Assembly (NCBI GenBank): GCA_032173965.1
Contig: CM063292.1
Span: forward strand, 1,504,501 to 1,568,500
DNA from: Sitta carolinensis
Lineage: Eukaryota; Chordata; Aves; Passeriformes; Sittidae
Length of the DNA stretch: 64,000 nucleotides
Reading direction: 5' to 3'
This document shows positions 44,201 through 57,237 of this stretch, in pieces. Below the pieces are notes generated by a model, which made no database searches, had not been told where the DNA came from, and saw nothing but the letters and a program-made list of their open reading frames with translations. Numbering within the stretch: position 1 is the first letter of the stretch; the number at the start of each line of letters is the position of its first letter. Both the position numbers and the translations under genes were made by a program.

Positions 44201-47200
44201 AGGGTGGTCCCGGTCCAGCAGGGCCAGGGAGGTGCCAGCTGGGTGCTGCAGGGACATGGAGGGTGGGCTTTGGCTCTTGGGCTGTGCTGGGTGAACAGTG
44301 AGGGCAAAGCCCTGGTGGGTGCTGACCCTGGGGCAGAGCTCTGGAATCTCTGGGCACAGTGCTGGGGTTCCTGGTGTCCTTTGGGTGGTGGGTGACAGCT
44401 TTGTCCATGTCCCACAGGTCACACCAGCCGCATCCTCAAAGCCCTGCTGGGGACCAGCATCCTCTTCCTGCTCGCCCACCTGGTTTTCCAGATCTGCCTG
44501 TACACACTGCCTGCCCTGAGCCAGCTGCTGGAGCCCAGCTGTGAGTAGGGGGTGCCCGTGCCCACCCTCACCCACCCACCCACAGCCTCGCTGCCCTGGG
44601 GCTGCACCCTCAAGCTGGTGACACGTGGGGCCCGTCCTGCTGGGGCTCTGCAGGGTCCCAGGCAGGTGCCAGCTCTGGGGACATCCTGTGCCATGCCAGG
44701 GTGTCTGCTGGGTGCCCGCTGCCCTGGGCACAGAGCCCATCCTGCACTCCCATGGGTGGGAATGTTCTCCCCGTTGTGGGGGGTGCCCCACTCAGTGCCC
44801 CCCTCCTTCCCACAGGCAGCTCCTGGGAGGTCCTTGCTCGCCACATTGGGGTCACCAGGTAAGGGCACGCTGACCTGTGGGGCTGGGGGCTGGCAGTGCC
44901 TGGGGGGGTGTCACCCCTGAGCCCCTGCCCTGCCCTGCTTTCCCCCCAGGCTGGAGTTGACTGACATTGCCAACTCGGTGCGGCTCGTGGCTCCCGACGT
45001 TGGCATCCTGCTGGTCTCGTCCCTGTCCTTGTGCCTGTGCCGCCGCTTCGGCCGCGCCACCCCCAGGCGGAATCCCGAGGCCCTGGAGTCCTCCGAGGGG
45101 TGAGAGCCACCGCCCCGGGGGCATCCCACCACCCACAGCCCCCCGGGTCCCTGCCGGCCTGGCTATGGCTGGTCCCTGTCCCTTCCCTGGGCACAGCCCG
45201 GGGCTTGGCGTGGGCACATGCCCGGCGGTCCCGGGACCCAGTCTGGGGCAGTTTTGGCCAGTTTGGAGGGCTTGGTCGTTGTCACACAGCTTAGGGTGAC
45301 TCAGCCATGGAGGAGTGCCCGTGTTTGCTCTGGCATTGCCACGGGGATCGCGGGGTGGGCAGTTAGGGGGTGCTGGTCCCAGCTGGAGCTCGCTGGTGCC
45401 ATGCTGTGCCACGCCAGCCTCCCCGGCAGTGCCAGCAGGTCACAGGGACACCGTGCTTGTGGCATCGGGCTCAGCCAGGCAGACACAGCCCCGCTGGCAC
45501 CCCCAGCCCCGCTCGGGGGGCTCCCCAGCACCCCGAGCTGCAGTGCCTGGCTCGGGTTGTGCCAGGCTGGAACCGGAGCAGTGGATGCCTTTGCCGTGAG
45601 CCCGGGGCCGGCGCGGGAGGCAGCCTGGAAAAAAGCTCAGTGCTGGGAACCCGGCCACCCGAGCCAAGAAAAACAGCCGCCCTTTGGAGGCGCTTTCCAG
45701 GCGGCTGACGAGATAAACACGGCCAGGTGCCGGGCACTGTGCCTGCCTGGCCGGCCACCCCTGCCCTCCCCAGAGCAGGGGAAACTGAGGCACGGCCAGG
45801 AGCTGCCTGGGATCAGGTCATGGAGCTCACGGCAGCCTGGTTTTCCCTGGCAGAGGGAAGAGAAGGATGTGGGGCGGCTGCGGCGTGCGGCCAGCAGGGA
45901 CAGGAGGCTGAGGAGCCGCCTGCGGGACAAGGCACACTGGCTGCTCTGGGAGGCTCGCAAGGGCCTGGCCATCCTGCTGCTGGCCTTGGCAGGTGGGCAC
46001 GGGGTGTGGGGGGCTCGGGGGGAGCTGGGGGGCTCGGCAGGATGCTTGGTCCAAAGTGGGGATGCTCAGTGCGGGGTGGTTGCGATGCTCGGTCCGAGGG
46101 AAAAGCAGGCTTGGTCTGTGGTGGGAGGATTTTCCATCCAAGGGGAAAGCTCGGGGCGTGGAGGGAGGAATGCTTGGTCCAGAGGGGAAAACAGTCCAAG
46201 GAGAAGGGGTGCTGGGTCTAAGGGGGGAGAATGTTCAATGCAAGGGAGAAATCTCAGTTCAGGGGGAGAGCTGCTCACCCTAAGGGTCAAATGCTTGATC
46301 TGTGGAGGAAGAGATGCTTGGTCTGGGGAGGGAGGGATCACTCAGTCCAAGCAGAAGTAATGCAGGGTCTGAGGACAGATTTAGAATCCAAGGGAGAAAG
46401 CTTGGACCAAGAGGAAGGAGATGCTTGGTCCAAGGTGGAAAACTCGGGCCAAGGGGAAGGGATGCTTGCTCTGAGGAGGAATGCTGGGAGCAGGGGGCTG
46501 CTGCTGGGAGCAGGGGGCTGCTGCTGGGAGCAGGGGGCTGCTGCTGGGAGCAGGGGGCTGCCGGGCTGTGCACTGACCGCCCGTGGGGCGCTGCTCCCCA
46601 GGGATCACCCTGCCCTCCGCCTCCTCCAGCGTCTACTTCCTGCTCTTCATGGGGCTGTGCACATGGTGGTCCTGTCACCTGCCCACCAGCCGCCGGGCCT
46701 TCAATGTCCTCTGCGTCCTCGTGGGCATCTACAGTGCCTGCCACCTGCTGTGCCTCTATGCCTACCAGACCCCCTTCGTCCAGGGGCTCTTCCCACCCCC
46801 CACCATCTGGGCACGGTGAGTCCTTGGGGAGGGAGCTGTGCCTGGGGTCCCCCTGAGGTACAGGGTGAGCTGTCCTGTTCCATCCCAGGGAGGGCAGCCA
46901 GAGCATCCCTCTGGGATGGTCCCCAGGCTCCTGGTCCTGGCTGGGGGGGTTAATGCCCCCTCCTCTGTCCCCACAGGGTGTTTGGCTTCAACGACATCAT
47001 CTGTACTACAACTGCTCCCAGCCCAACACCCTGGTCCTCAACACCAGCTACCCCTGGCCTGTCTACGCCAACCCTGGCGTCCTGCTCCTGCTCTACTACT
47101 CCATGGCCTCCCTGGTGAAGCTGCGCTGGCGGGAGGCCAAGGTGAGGGGCTGCAGGGCTGAGCCAGACCCCGGTGGTGACAATGGTGACAATGTGTGCCT

Positions 47201-50200
47201 GGCTGTGACTGCCCTGGCCCTGGCCCAAGGGGAGCTGGGGGGCAGTGGGGTGCCCACAGTGTGGGGTGCCTTGGCAGGGGGCTGGGGCATGGTCCTGCTC
47301 CCCAGTGGTGACAGGGGGGCCCTGAGCTGGCTCCTGCCCCTCGCAGAGAGCTGTGGCACGGCCGTGCCCGCGCCCCGACCCGAGGGACCTGGTGGAGCTG
47401 GAGAGCTGGCCCAAGGACACTGCCCGCGTGGCTGAGGACACCAAGGTGGGTTTGGGGGGCTGAGCAGGGAACAGCCGCGGGCTGGGGGTGCCAGGGTGGG
47501 CTCTGAGCCCTCTCTGCCCTCAGCCTATGCTGTCCCCCAACACTGGGAAGCCGAGCGCCAGCACCGAGAACTGCACCATCCACATCCTGAGCACGAGCAC
47601 AGGTAAGCTTGACCCCAGCCCCTCCCTAAACCCTGCTTGCAGCCTGGGGGTGCTCCCCCTCCTCCCCAAACCCTGTCTGCAGCCTGGGGGTGCTCCCTCT
47701 CCTCCCCAAACCCTGCCTGCAGCCCGGGGGTGCCTCACACTCCCCCTCCCCAAACTCTTGTGCCTGCAGCCCGGGGACGCCTGGTGCTGCCTCCCCCCAC
47801 GCCAGGCAGGAGGCAGCCGGCGGCGTGGCTGCCCCTGCACACCCTGGGCCACGTCCTCATGAAGCAGAGCTACGTGTCCGCCCTCATCGCCATGATGGTA
47901 AAGAGCTGGGAGGGGGCACAGCCCTGGGGATGGGGGGACACACACACTCGGAGGGAGGGGACACCTCCTGGGCCGCGCCCTGACCCTCCCTGCCCCGCAG
48001 GTGTGGAGCATCACCTACCACAGCTGGCTGACCTTCGTGCTGCTGCTCTGGTCGTGCCTGATCTGGACGGTGCGGAGCCGCCGGCACTTCGCCATGCTCT
48101 GCTCGCCCTTCCTGGTGCTCTACGCCATCGCCCTGTGCAGCCTGCAGTACGTGTGGGCCATGGACCTGACCCCGGAGCTGCCTACCCGCATCAGCTTCAT
48201 GCGGCTGCAGCCGCTGGGGCTGGTGCACCCCAGCTACCCCTGCCTGGCCCTGGGGGCGAAGGTGAGCGCGGCGCTGTCCCACCCCTGACCCCGGCAGCGC
48301 CCGCCTGTGCCCGGGGCTCACCGCCCGTCCCCACAGCTCCTGCTCACCCTCACCTTCTGGATGCTGCTGCGGCGCTCTGTCACGGAGAAGGTGCTGACCA
48401 GGAGGCCCCCGGCCACGCCGCTGCTGGAGGTGTCTGTCACCGACACAGGTGAGGCGGTGGCACCCGCACTGTGCCACGCTGAGCACCACACAGCTGTGCG
48501 TGGGCACACCCCAGTGTCCCCCACCCGGCTCCTGCAGCCCCTCGGTGCCCCACAGACACCAGGCAGATGAAGGATGTGCTGCACAAGCTGGGGGAGGTGG
48601 TGAAGAATTTCTTTGCCAAGTTCTGGATCTGTGTCTGCGCTGTCAAGTTCATCGTGGTGACCTTTACCGGCCGCCTCGTCGTCTACAAGATTGTTTACAT
48701 GCTCCTCTTCCTCCTCTGCATCTTCCTCTTCCAGGTAGAAGGGCTGGGCACCCCTGGGGACCCCTGGGGACCTGTGCCAGCCCCAAGGTGGCCCTGCTGA
48801 TGGCCCTGTCCCTGCAGGTGTACTACAGCCTGTGGCGCAAGGTGCTCAAGGGGTTTTGGTGGCTGGTGGTGGCCTACACCATGCTGGTGCTCATCGCCAC
48901 CTACACCTACCAGTTCGAGGACTTCCCCATGTACTGGAAGAACGTGACGGGCCTCACTGATGAGCAGTGAGTGTCCCCCACCCACTGTGGGGTCCCTGCT
49001 GGCACCAGGGCCTGGCCAAGGGTTGGGTTGCATGTGGGGAAACTGAGGCACGGAGCAGGTTGGGGTCGAGCCCTGGGGCTCAGTGCCTGGGTGGGGTGGG
49101 ATGGCTGTGACCCCGTGCTGACCCTCCTGTCCCCATCCAGGCTGAGTGACCTGGGCCTGGAGCAGTTCAGCGTCTCCGAGCTCTTCTCCAGCATCCTCAT
49201 CACGGGTTTCTTCCTCCTGGCCTGCATCCTGCAGCTCCACTACTTCCACGAGCCCTTCATGCGCATCACTGACCTGGCGCACGTTCGGCCCCCCTCCCCA
49301 GCCCCCTGCCACATCCCCAGGTAGGACCCAGTGCTGGGTGAGCCCCCTGCACCCTGAGCCCCCCCTGTCCCTGCTCTGAGCCCCCCTTCCCACAGGTCTG
49401 AGGAGCTGCACGGGAGCCGCCTGCTGCGGGATGCGGCAGCCGCCGAGACCGCCTGCTGCCAAGAGCTCGACTCCGAGTCCCTGGGTACGGGGCAGGCATG
49501 GGGCACGGGCTGGGATGGGGTGGCCTCCAAGGCAGGAGGGACCTGGGAGGGTAGGGAGATGGATTTGGGTCAATATCCAAGTGTGGGAGGGTATGGAGAT
49601 GGATTGGAGCATCCTCCAAGCCTGGGAGAGACTTTCAGGATATGGATTGGGGCGTCCTTCAAGTCTGGGAGGGTGTGGGGATGGACTGGGGTGTCCTCTG
49701 AGGCAGGAAAGTCTGGGAGAGCACAGGGGGTGGATTGGGGTGTCCTGAAAGCTGGGGTGGGATCAGGGTAGTGCAGGGATTTATTGGGGTTTCCTCCAAA
49801 TCTGGAAGGATACAGGGATGGATGGGGATGCCCTCTGAGCTACGAGGAGGTTGCAGAGATCGATTGGGTTGTTCTCCAGGTGTGGGGGGTTGTGGGAATG
49901 GATTGGAGTGTTCTCTGAGCAAGAGAGGACGCAGGGGATGGCTTGGGGTGTCCTCAGAGCCAGCCAGGCTGCGGGGGTGTCCACGAGGGTCCGTGTCCCA
50001 CAGAGCCCAGCAAGTGGGGGCTGGTGCTGGAGCGCCTGGTGGTGCTGGGCCGGACCTTCTCGGACACGGTGACCCATGGGGAGGTCTTCATGAGGCGCCT
50101 GCTGGAGCTGCACATCGTCAAGATGGTGGCTGTCTACACGGTCTGGGTGGCCCTGGAGGAGGTACCCCTGGAGGTGCAGGGTTGGGGGGCTCAGCCAGGC

Positions 50201-53200
50201 CCCCCAAGGTGCTGACACAGCCTCTGCCCCAGGTGTCGCTGATGAACTTCTTGCTGGTGCTGCTGTGGGCCTTTGCCATGCCCTACTGCCGCTTCCGCCG
50301 CATGGCCTCGTGCCTCTCCACCTTCTGGACCTGCATCATCATCGTCTGCAAGATGCTCTACCAGCTTGAGGCCGTGGACCCCAGCAAGTACTCCAGCAAC
50401 TGCACCCAGGTGTGCCCAGCAGGGCCGGTTCTTGGGGGGGCTCCCTGGCTGGAGGGGGGCTCTGAGGGGGCTGACCCATCCCCTGGTGCTCCCCTGTACA
50501 GCCCCTACCCAACAGCACCAACCTGACCCCAGAGGAGCTGGGCAACTCCACGCTGTACCGTGGCCTTGTGGACCCTGCCAACTGGTTCGGCATCCGGAAG
50601 GGCTTCCCCAACTGGGGCTATGTCAAGGTGGGCACGGGGATGCTGTGGGCACCACCCAGGGGGGATTCTTGGCTTCCCAGCGTGGTCCTGAGCCCCCCCC
50701 TGTTGCCCCAGAACCACGTGCAGGTGCTGCTGCTGCTGGTGTTCGAGGCCGTGGTGTACCGGCGCCAGCAGTACCACCGCAAGCAGCACCAGCTGGTGGC
50801 CCCCGTCACCGAGACCATCTTCGAGGACATCTCCCGCCAGCACCTCGACCTCGGCCTCATCAGCTGCGCCAAATACTTCATCAACTACTTCTACTACAAG
50901 TTCGGCTTGGAGGTGGGAGCGCGGGCGTTGTGGTGGGTCCCGGCGCTCGCAGCTCCCCGGCGCTGAGCCCTGCACCCCCCTGCACCCCCAGATCTGCTTC
51001 CTGATGATCGTGAACGTGATCGGGCAGCGGATGAACCTGCTGGTGATCCTGCACGGCTGCTGGCTCGTGGCCATGCTGACGCGGCGGCGGCGCGCGGCCA
51101 TCGCCCGCCTCTGGCCCAAGTACTGCCTCTTCCTCGTCCTCTTCCTCCTCTACCAGTACCTGCTGTGCCTGGGCATGCCGCCCGCCCTCTGCAGGGGTAA
51201 GGGGCACGGCGGGGCCACCCTGCCTTCCTGTGGGCTGCCCTGGCAAGGGGCTGGAGGAGGGGCCCGGCTCTGATTGTTCCCCGTGCCCCCAGACTATCCG
51301 TGGCGCTGGAGCCGTGCCATTCCCCTCAACTCGGCTCTCGTCAAGTGGCTCTACCTGCCTGACTTCTTCCAGGCTCCCAAATCCACCAACCTCATCAGTG
51401 AGTAGCCACCTGCCCGTGGGGTGCACTGTCCCCCTGCCCTTGGCAGTCCCCTGGCCCCCCTACTCCAGCCCCTGACACCTCGGTGCCTGTGGGGTGCCCT
51501 GTCACCCTATTCCAGCCCCTGGAACATCTGGGACCTCCCCAGCCATGGCTGGGGTCCCATCCTGCCTGCAGGAGGGGGAAGGACGGGCAGGAGGGGTGGA
51601 GCAGGTTTAAGAGCCCCACTCCGTTGGAGGTAGAGCTTAAATCACACAGACCCTCTTGGAGAAGGAATCATGGCAAGCCCCACCCCTTTTTTGGGGGAAT
51701 TAATTAATTACTTTCCCGCTCCCTTTTGGGAAAAGGAGGGGCTTGAAGAGATGCACACTTGGTTAAAGAGGAGGTGGGGCCTGCCTGGAGGGGATTAATG
51801 AGCTCCCCATCCTGGGCAGGAGCAGCCTGGGATGCCCCACGCCTCGGGGCAGGGTTTGGGGGGTACCAGCGTTGTGGGGAGCGCTGTGGCCCGGGCTGAG
51901 CCGTGTCCCCTCAGATGATTTCCTGCTGCTGCTCTGCGCCGCCCAGCAGTGGCGCGTGTTCGAGGCCGAGCGCGCCGAGCCCTGGCTGCAGGCGGCCGGG
52001 GACAACTCGGACCGGCTGGACAGGGAGCAGGACCACCACAACCCCACCCCAAACTTCATCTACTGCAGGTGGGTGGGGGCACAGCACCCCGACACGGTGG
52101 GATGGGATCCCCTGTGGGCAGGGAATGAGGCGCTCCGGTGGATGGGATCGGGGTGTGGACAGGGTGGGACCCAGCTGGGATGGGACCCCTTGGGGTATGG
52201 ACATGATGGAATTCCAGCCTTGGGATGCTAAACTCTGGGGTATGGACAAGATGGGCTCTCCCCTTGGGATGGGGCCCTTTGGGGTAGGGACAAGATGCGA
52301 TCCCACCCAGGAATGGCAAATGCCCTTGAGTTATGGGTAGGGTGGGACCTTCAGGCAGTGGGACCTGCTGGGCTGGGATCCTGTAGAATGGGACTGGGAC
52401 CCCTTTGGGTCAGGGTCCCTCTGGACGTAGCCCCCCTAATGGCTGGAGCAGGAACAGCCTGAGGCTCTTCTGGAAGGAGATGAGGTGGCCCAGAACACCC
52501 CTGGTGACGGTGCTGGACCCTCACAGGCTTTGTGCCATAAACTGGGGACAAAGCCCTTTGTCCCCCATGATGGGGGCCGGGACAAAGCCCCTGCTCCGAC
52601 CACGCCATCCGCAGGTCCTACCTGGACATGGTGAAGGTGGTGGTGTTCCGCTACCTCTTCTGGGTCGTCCTCGTGGTGGTTTTCATCGCCGGCGCCAACC
52701 GTATCAGCCTCTTCGGCCTGGGTTACCTGCTGGCCTGCTTCTACCTGCTGCTCTCGGGCACCGCCATGCTGCGCAGGCCGGCCCGCGCCCGCCTGGCGCT
52801 CTGGGACTGCCTCATCCTCTACAACATCACCGTCATCGTCTCCAAGAACATGCTGTCGGTGCGTTGGGACCCCCCAGGCTGCTGCTGGGGTCACCTTGGG
52901 CGTCCCCCGGGGTGGTGACAAGGCCACCTGTGCCCTCTCTGCCCGCAGCTGCTGTCCTGCGTCTTCGTGCGGCAGATGCAGAGCAACTTCTGCTGGGTGA
53001 TCCAGCTCTTCAGCCTTGTCTGCACCGTCAAGGGCTACTACAACCGTGAGTTGCTGCTCTGGGGGTGGGATTGTTACCGTTCAGGAGCACGTAATTACAG
53101 GTGGATTATGTGCAGGTGCTTTGTTAAGAGTGCTCGGGAAGTTGGGGTGTAGCTACCCGAATCTAGCTCCCTCCCTCTGTTCAGAATGCACATATTTATA

Positions 53201-56200
53201 CTATTCTAGTTGTGATTATATAACTATGTATTTGTTTAAGCAAAAATTACTGTAATAACTGTACTTATATTGTCCCATTGTACGAACGTGATCCCATCTC
53301 CAGGTACCCTGGAAACTCTAAACATTGATTCTCGTGATCCCCAAAGCAGCAAATATTTCACCCCCAAACAGTAATTACATCGTTTGTGTTTCCTATCAAT
53401 ATGCTTTAACTATAATCTTCGCAGGTGCAGTTTTGCGTGGTCTACTAAAAATAAAGCACAGCATTCCTCTCCCATGATTTTCAGAAACATTTTAACCCTA
53501 TACTAACAATCTGGGGGGCTTGGGGCTGCAGGTTTGGGCTGCTGCCCGACCTGCCTGCACCTCTGCCTGCCAGCCAAGGCGATGCCCAAGGACCACGACT
53601 GCACGCTGCCCATAGAGGAGGCCGGCATCATCTGGGACAGCATCTGCTTCTTCTTCCTCCTGCTCCAGCGCCGCATCTTCCTCAGCTCCTACTACTTACA
53701 CGTCATGTGGGACCTCCGAGCCTCTGCCCTGCAGCCTTCCAGGTGGGCCTGGGGGTCCTGGAGGGTCCCCGTGGGTGCTGGGGGTGCTCTGACCCTCCAC
53801 TGTCCCTGTGCCCCAGGGGCGTGGCGCTGTTCAAGGCCAGCATCATGAAGAGCCTGCGCTCGCACCGCCGGGCCGAGAGGAAGTCCTTGGACCAGCTGAA
53901 GCGGCAGTGAGTGGGTTTTGGGGGGCACTGGGACCCTTCTCCCTGCACTTCGGGGCGCCCCTGCCTATGGGGTGCCCCCGGGGGAGCGGGCTCTGCAGCG
54001 TCCTGTGCCTCCAGGATGGAGCGGATCCGAGCCAAGCAGCAGAAGTACCACCAGGAGCGCCTGTCGGGCACCACCGTCCCGGGCCCACGAGGGACCAGAT
54101 CAGGTGAGAGAGCCGGGGCGGGGGGTCCCTGCCGTGTCCCCATCCCCTCTGCGCACACACGGGCGGCACCGTGACCCATCGCCGACTGCCATCCCGGTGG
54201 AGCCCCGCGGAGCGCTGTGGTGACCCCTCCCGCCCCGAGTGCCCCCCAGGCGGGGTGGGTGCCCTGCGTGTGGCCGTTCTCAGTCCCCCTCTGCCGTCCC
54301 ACAGCGCCCGGCGGCCCCGCAGACCCGTCCCGGCAGAGGGAGCGCTGGTGGCGGCCATGGTTAGACCACGCCGCAGGTACAGCCCCGGCACGGGGCCGGA
54401 CGGGGGGCACGGCCCCTCGGGGAGGACCCCCGCTGGTGGCACTGCTTGGCCAGGGTGACACCCTGCATGGCCCCTGTCCCCAGGCTCGGCCGCAGAGCAC
54501 TAACCATGGCTTCTCTGCTCCCCAGCACTAATGGGGTGTTGGACTGGGGGTGCCAGGCTGGGGTTGGGGTCACCGACGTCGGTCGCCGCCGAACGCTGAC
54601 GCCGCTCTGGGGGACGTGGCAGTTGAGTCGTTGGCTTTGATGTCCCCTTGGGTGTCCTCGGTGCCAGGCAGAGCCCTGGGAGGTGGCAGCGGGGCCAGCC
54701 TGGGGTGTGACACCCCTGCCGTGGCCCTGGCTGTGCCGTGACACCCTGTGCCCCCCCCGGCAGTGCTGCATTCCGGGGAATACTTCCTCTTTGAGTCGGA
54801 CAGCGAGGAGGAGGAGGAGGTGCAGGAGGAGCCACGGCCGGGGAGGCCGAGTGCCTTCCAGGTGATGAGCAGGGCTGGGGGACTGCAGAGTCCTAGCAGT
54901 GTCCCCAGGGTGCTGATGGCCCCTGTCCCCCTCCAGCTTGCCTACCAGGCCTGGGTGACCAACACCAGGACGGTGCTGCAGCAGCAGGAGCAGCCCGAGC
55001 AGCCCCAGCCAGCCAGCACCGAGGGCACTGCAGGTGGGTGTGACCCCCCCAAAATAGGGCTGGGGGGCAGGAGGGGACACTGCCCTGCCTGGTGCCCACT
55101 GTGTGCCCTGGCAGGGCACTCCCAGTGGGTGTGGGGACTCTGTGGGGGCTACAGTGGGGTCAGGCACAAGCTGTGCAGCTTCTTTGGTGCCCACCCTGGT
55201 TTTGAAGGTGGATGTGAGGGGACAGGGGATGAGTTGGTGGATGGGAGAGCCCCAAAAATGACCTTTTCATGCTTCCCTGGGATCTGACCCTTGCAGAAGA
55301 TGGCGCAAGGAGAGAGGTGGAGGCAGCCGAGGGGGCTGAAGGCCAGGAGGAGGAGAACGTGGAAGTCCGTGGTAGGTGGGACTGCAGGGGGCTGCTGGGG
55401 AGGTCTGGGTGGGCACCAGTGACCCTCCACCCCTCTTTTTTGCCCTGGCAGCGCGCAGCAACATCTTGCAGCGGGCGCTGAACACGCTGAGGTTCCTGTG
55501 GCTGCTGTGCCAGGCGCTGGTGGACGGGCTGACCCAGTGGCTGGACACCTGCACCCAGGAGCACACGGACATGTCCCAGGTCCTGCGCCTCGAGAGATGC
55601 ATCATGGCCCAGCGGCTGGCCAAGGTGAGCCCCGGGGCACGGCGGGGTGCAGGGGGTGGCAGCCCAGGGTGGCACTGACTCCTGCCTGCCACAGGGGGAG
55701 GAGATAAACGAGGAGTTCCCGGATGAGCTCTACGAGCTGTTGCCAGAGGAGCTCCCGCAGGCTGCAGATTGCCAAAGCAGCACTTCCAGGCAGGTGCATA
55801 GAAACCCCCGAGGGGGCAGTGCCCCAGGTGGGGCAGGGGGCTCACCTCTGTGTCCTCCCCAGCGGGTGCCTAAGAGCTACCCTCCTTCTGGCAGCCAGGA
55901 GCACGTGGAGGATTTGGCTGACACCCAGGAGCTGCTGGCCCTGCCCCAGCAGCACAGGTGGACTGCCAGTGAGCTCCTCAGGAGCAGGTGGGTGTGGGGA
56001 CAGCGGGATGGGGATGGGGGGCGCAGCAGGGGGGGGCTCACCCCAGCCCCCCCATCCCACAGGAGGTTGTGTGTCTGCGAGCTGGAGGAGTCGGAGCGGT
56101 TCTACCGCTCCCACAACCGCTTCCTGAAGCTGCTGCTGGCCTGGTACCGCTGCGTGACTGCCCACTCCGAGCTGCTCTGCTACTTCGTCATCATCCTCAA

Positions 56201-57206
56201 CAACATGGTCACCGGCTCCATCATCTCCCTCTTCCTGCCCATGCTCATCTTCCTCTGGGCCATGCTTTCCATCCCCCGGCCCACCAAGCGCTTCTGGATG
56301 ACCGCCATCGTCTTCACCGAGGTGGGCAGGGGGTGGCCAGCGAAGGGACGATGCCACCCGGCACCCCCGCTGCCACCCGCTGACCCCAGCGTCCCCACAG
56401 GTGATGGTGGTGGTGAAATACCTCTTCCAGTTCGGGTTCTTCCCCTGGAATGGCTACATCACCCTGCTGCGCTACGAGGGCAAGCCCTTCTTCCCGCCGC
56501 GCCTTCTGGGCCTGGAGAAGTCCACCCACTACATCAAGTATGACCTGGTGCAGCTCCTGGCCCTCTTCTTCCATCGCTCCCTGCTGCTGGTGAGCCCTGG
56601 GCCGTGGGTGGGCGTTTGGGGGGAGCTGCAGCTGCTCCTGGGGGCTCCGGGCAGAACCCAGTGGGTGTTGGGTGGCTCTGCTGTGGTTTCCCACCAGTGC
56701 TGGTGGGAGCTGCTGCTGCAGGATGGGGAGTGAGGTGTGTGGGGCTGGGGGGGCAGCAGGACCCCCTGACCGTGTCCCTCCACAGTCCTATGGGCTGTGG
56801 GACCAGGAGAAGACGATGGAGGAGAAGCAGGAGAACAAGGAAGGAGAGAAGCTCGAGGAAGCCGTCCCCTCATCGCCGGCGGTGGCTGAGGAAGGGCCAG
56901 AGGCTCCAGCCCAGCCAGGAGCACCGGGAGCAGCCACGGGGTCAGAGCCAGAGCTGGGGCCACAAGGCGAGTCCGTGGAGCAGGAAGAGGGGCCTGGGGC
57001 CACGCAGCTCCGCTTCAGGAGGAGGGGGCAGCAGCAGAGGAAGACATTGGAGATCGTCTCATCGGAAGGTGAGCACCAGTTCCCAACCCTCACACCACAG
57101 TGAGGAGCAAGGCTGGCACCCACAGGGTGCTGGGGTCGGGCAGGGTGTGGCCCTGCAGGACTCTGGCTGTCACCCATGCTGTGCCTCACTTCAAGGGAGT
57201 GAGGAG

Positions 57207-57237
<31 letters not shown>

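Noticed and set aside
45218..46360. 380-codon plus-strand open frame
   Set aside because: Covers intron 5, exon 6 and intron 6 of PIEZO1; only exon 6 within it is coding.
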